Assembly: GCA_902800255.1 (NCBI GenBank) | Contig: CADCDV010000020.1 | Coordinates: 1-7,540, forward strand | Origin: an uncultured Erysipelotrichaceae bacterium | Lineage (GTDB): Bacteria; Bacillota_I; Bacilli_A; RFN20; CAG-826 | Length of the DNA stretch: 7,540 nt | Direction: 5' to 3' | In this document: positions 6,512 to 7,540 of the stretch, piece after piece | Layout: every line of letters begins with the position of its first letter | Numbering within the stretch: position 1 is the stretch's first letter | Position numbers and translations under genes: made by a program | Notes under the pieces: generated by a model | What the model was told of the DNA's origin: nothing | Databases searched by the model: none | The model's input: the letters and a program-made list of their open reading frames with translations, nothing else

Positions 6512-6596
6512 GTTCGTTTGCAACCTCTAGTATCTAGCCCTTTTTTCAAAAAGTTGCTATTGTATAGGAGTTTGAGTACTTGAACAGGGAGTAACT

Positions 6597-7310
6597 ATGT
6601 TAAACATTGAAAATCTTACCAAGACATACGGCGAGAAAAAGGCTGTTGACGATCTCAGCATCCACATCGCCCCAGGTGAAATATACGGCTTCATCGGCCA
6701 TAACGGAGCGGGCAAGACCACCACTCTAAAAGCCTGCGCTGGCATCCTTCAGTTCGACAAAGGCGAAATCACCATTGACGGTGTTTCGATGAAGAATGAT
6801 CCTATCGGCTGCAAAAAGAAGATGGCCTACATCCAAGATAACCCAGAACTCTATGACTACATGACCGGTCTTCAGTATCTTGATTTCGTGGCCGACATCT
6901 ATGGTGTCTCAATCGAAGAAAGAAAAGCCAAGATCCATAAATACGCTTCGGCTTTCGAACTTGAGAAAGACCTTCCAGCCGTCATCTCTTCCTACTCACA
7001 CGGCATGAAGCAGAAACTCGCCATCATCAGCGCTTGGATCCATAGCCCAAAGCTCATCATGATGGACGAGCCATTCGTCGGTCTTGACCCAAAGGCCGCC
7101 AAGCTCCTCAAAGACATGATGAGAGAGATCTGCGATGAAGGCGGAGCCATCTTCTTCAGCACCCACGTCCTTGAAGTTGCTGAGAAGCTTTGCGACAAAG
7201 TCGCCATCATCAAAAAAGGCCAGCTTATCCGTTCTGGCACCATGGAAGAAGTCAAAGGCGATGATTCCCTTGAGGACGTCTTCCTTGAGTTGGAGGGTGA
7301 CAAACAATGA
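6597..7310 (+). CDS. ABC transporter ATP-binding protein (ABC-2 exporter type)
   Basis: This 237-residue protein is the cytoplasmic ATPase of an exporter-type ABC system. Walker A is GHNGAGKT (34-41), the Q-loop glutamine is Q80, the signature is SYSHGMKQK (132-140), Walker B is LIMMDEP (153-159) with D157 and catalytic E158, the D-loop is GLDP (162-165) and the switch histidine is H190 in STHV. The SHGMKQ form of the signature replaces LSGGQ and is common in ATPases paired with ABC-2 membrane proteins, as in bacteriocin, lipid or drug export systems. All catalytic parts are present and the length is normal for a single domain. AGGGAG at 6586-6591, five bases upstream, supports the start. The stop overlaps the permease start as ATGA, so the two subunits are probably translated in step. 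The cargo cannot be told from this subunit. No GntR-type regulator precedes it, though many such operons have one. Confidence 0.95.
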   Translation: MLNIENLTKTYGEKKAVDDLSIHIAPGEIYGFIGHNGAGKTTTLKACAGILQFDKGEITIDGVSMKNDPIGCKKKMAYIQDNPELYDYMTGLQYLDFVADIYGVSIEERKAKIHKYASAFELEKDLPAVISSYSHGMKQKLAIISAWIHSPKLIMMDEPFVGLDPKAAKLLKDMMREICDEGGAIFFSTHVLEVAEKLCDKVAIIKKGQLIRSGTMEEVKGDDSLEDVFLELEGDKQ

Positions 7311-7540
7311 TCAAAGCCCTGCTTAAAAAGCAGTTCCTTGAGCTCTTCTCCGTCTTTTTCCGTAGCAAAGACGGCAAGAGAGTTTCTGGAGGAAAAGCTA
7401 CTTTATATATCGTCCTTTACGCCTTGCTCATCATCACGGTCGTTGGTTATTCGAGCATGTTTGCTCTCGGATTAGGTTTTACCTACTTCCAGAGTCCAGA
7501 CACTGCCTGGGCCTACTTCGGCATGGGCGCGATCGCCGCG
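7307..7540 (+). CDS. ABC-2 type permease, N-terminal part (runs off the window)
   Basis: The frame opens at the ATG of the ATGA overlap with the ATPase gene and stays open for 78 codons to the window edge. GGAGG (7292-7296) lies 10 bases upstream. The protein starts MIKALLKKQFLELFSVFF, an amphipathic, lysine-bearing cytoplasmic N terminus as in ABC-2 exporters. A basic stretch with RSKDGKR (about 19-25) is followed by a first membrane helix, about residues 33-56 (TLYIVLYALLIITVVGYSSM), and the beginning of another hydrophobic stretch (from about 68, WAYFGMGAIAA). Identification rests mostly on its coupling to the ATPase and on this topology; no family motif is visible in the fragment. The substrate is unknown. 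The 3' end, total length and number of membrane helices are outside the window. Confidence 0.8.
   Translation, partial: MIKALLKKQFLELFSVFFRSKDGKRVSGGKATLYIVLYALLIITVVGYSSMFALGLGFTYFQSPDTAWAYFGMGAIAA

Larger units (their letters stand above)
6430..6596. promoter_or_regulatory. Divergent control region between the HD-GYP and ABC genes
   Basis: This 167-bp AT-rich gap must hold promoters for both genes. On the - strand, AAAGGTGA (6450-6443) is the only ribosome site for the HD-GYP gene. A TATAAT at 6437-6432 on the same strand is too close to the ATG to serve it and lacks a -35 box. On the + strand, AGGGAG (6586-6591) is a good ribosome site five bases before the ABC start. Weak -10-like matches occur at 6528-6533 and 6558-6568, but none has a convincing -35 partner. 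The half facing the HD-GYP gene carries the repeat cluster listed separately. Confidence 0.6.

Noticed and set aside
6526..6533. The word TCTAGTAT occurring at 4200-4207 and again at 6526-6533, flanking the HD-GYP gene like a possible mobile-element scar.
   Set aside because: An eight-base match in AT-rich gaps is expected by chance; there are no inverted ends, integrase or transposase, and the gene's codon use looks like its neighbours'.

Overview
The window looks like a stretch of chromosome from a low-to-moderate GC Firmicute-type bacterium (Bacillota; Bacilli, Erysipelotrichia or a related host-associated lineage). Evidence for this is a short Bacillus-type glucose-6-phosphate isomerase, a DegV-family lipid-binding protein, purine-rich Shine-Dalgarno sites, very tight gene packing and rho-independent terminators with T tracts. 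Three genes end in TGA and tryptophan is encoded by TGG, so the standard bacterial code is used; this argues against Mycoplasma or Spiroplasma. The exact taxon cannot be fixed from the sequence alone.

Layout: (1) Positions 46-3244, + strand: a four-gene operon with no intergenic space, encoding a HAD-family phosphatase, an IspD-family cytidylyltransferase, a small S1-domain RNA-binding protein (YugI/CvfD type) and glucose-6-phosphate isomerase. Junctions are 0 bp, a 4-bp ATGA overlap and another 4-bp ATGA overlap. (2) Around 3261-3299 a strong hairpin with T-rich flanks on both sides ends this operon and the convergent degV gene. (3) Positions 3298-4143, - strand: a DegV-family fatty-acid-binding protein with its own promoter, placed so that the mRNA is probably leaderless. 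(4) Positions 4181-4278: two hairpins that can terminate the upstream - strand gene. (5) Positions 4294-6429, - strand: a 711-residue membrane HD-GYP phosphodiesterase with an N-terminal multi-pass region resembling an ECF-transporter S component, an extracellular Cache-like domain and a complete-looking cytoplasmic HD-GYP domain. (6) Positions 6430-6596: a divergent control region with a tandem direct repeat and a matching inverted copy. (7) Positions 6597 to the window end, + strand: an ABC ATPase and the start of its ABC-2 type permease, coupled by another ATGA overlap; the permease runs off the window.

The left operon joins central carbon metabolism (Pgi) with nucleotide-activated intermediate or isoprenoid synthesis (IspD-like) and a translation-associated S1 protein. 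The right half is a membrane and signalling region: lipid handling (DegV), second-messenger turnover (HD-GYP) and an exporter-type ABC system. I see no phage, IS element, CRISPR array, tRNA or rRNA. No clearly undescribed system is present; the best leads are the architecture of the HD-GYP sensor, the leaderless degV start and the repeat-bearing divergent control region.
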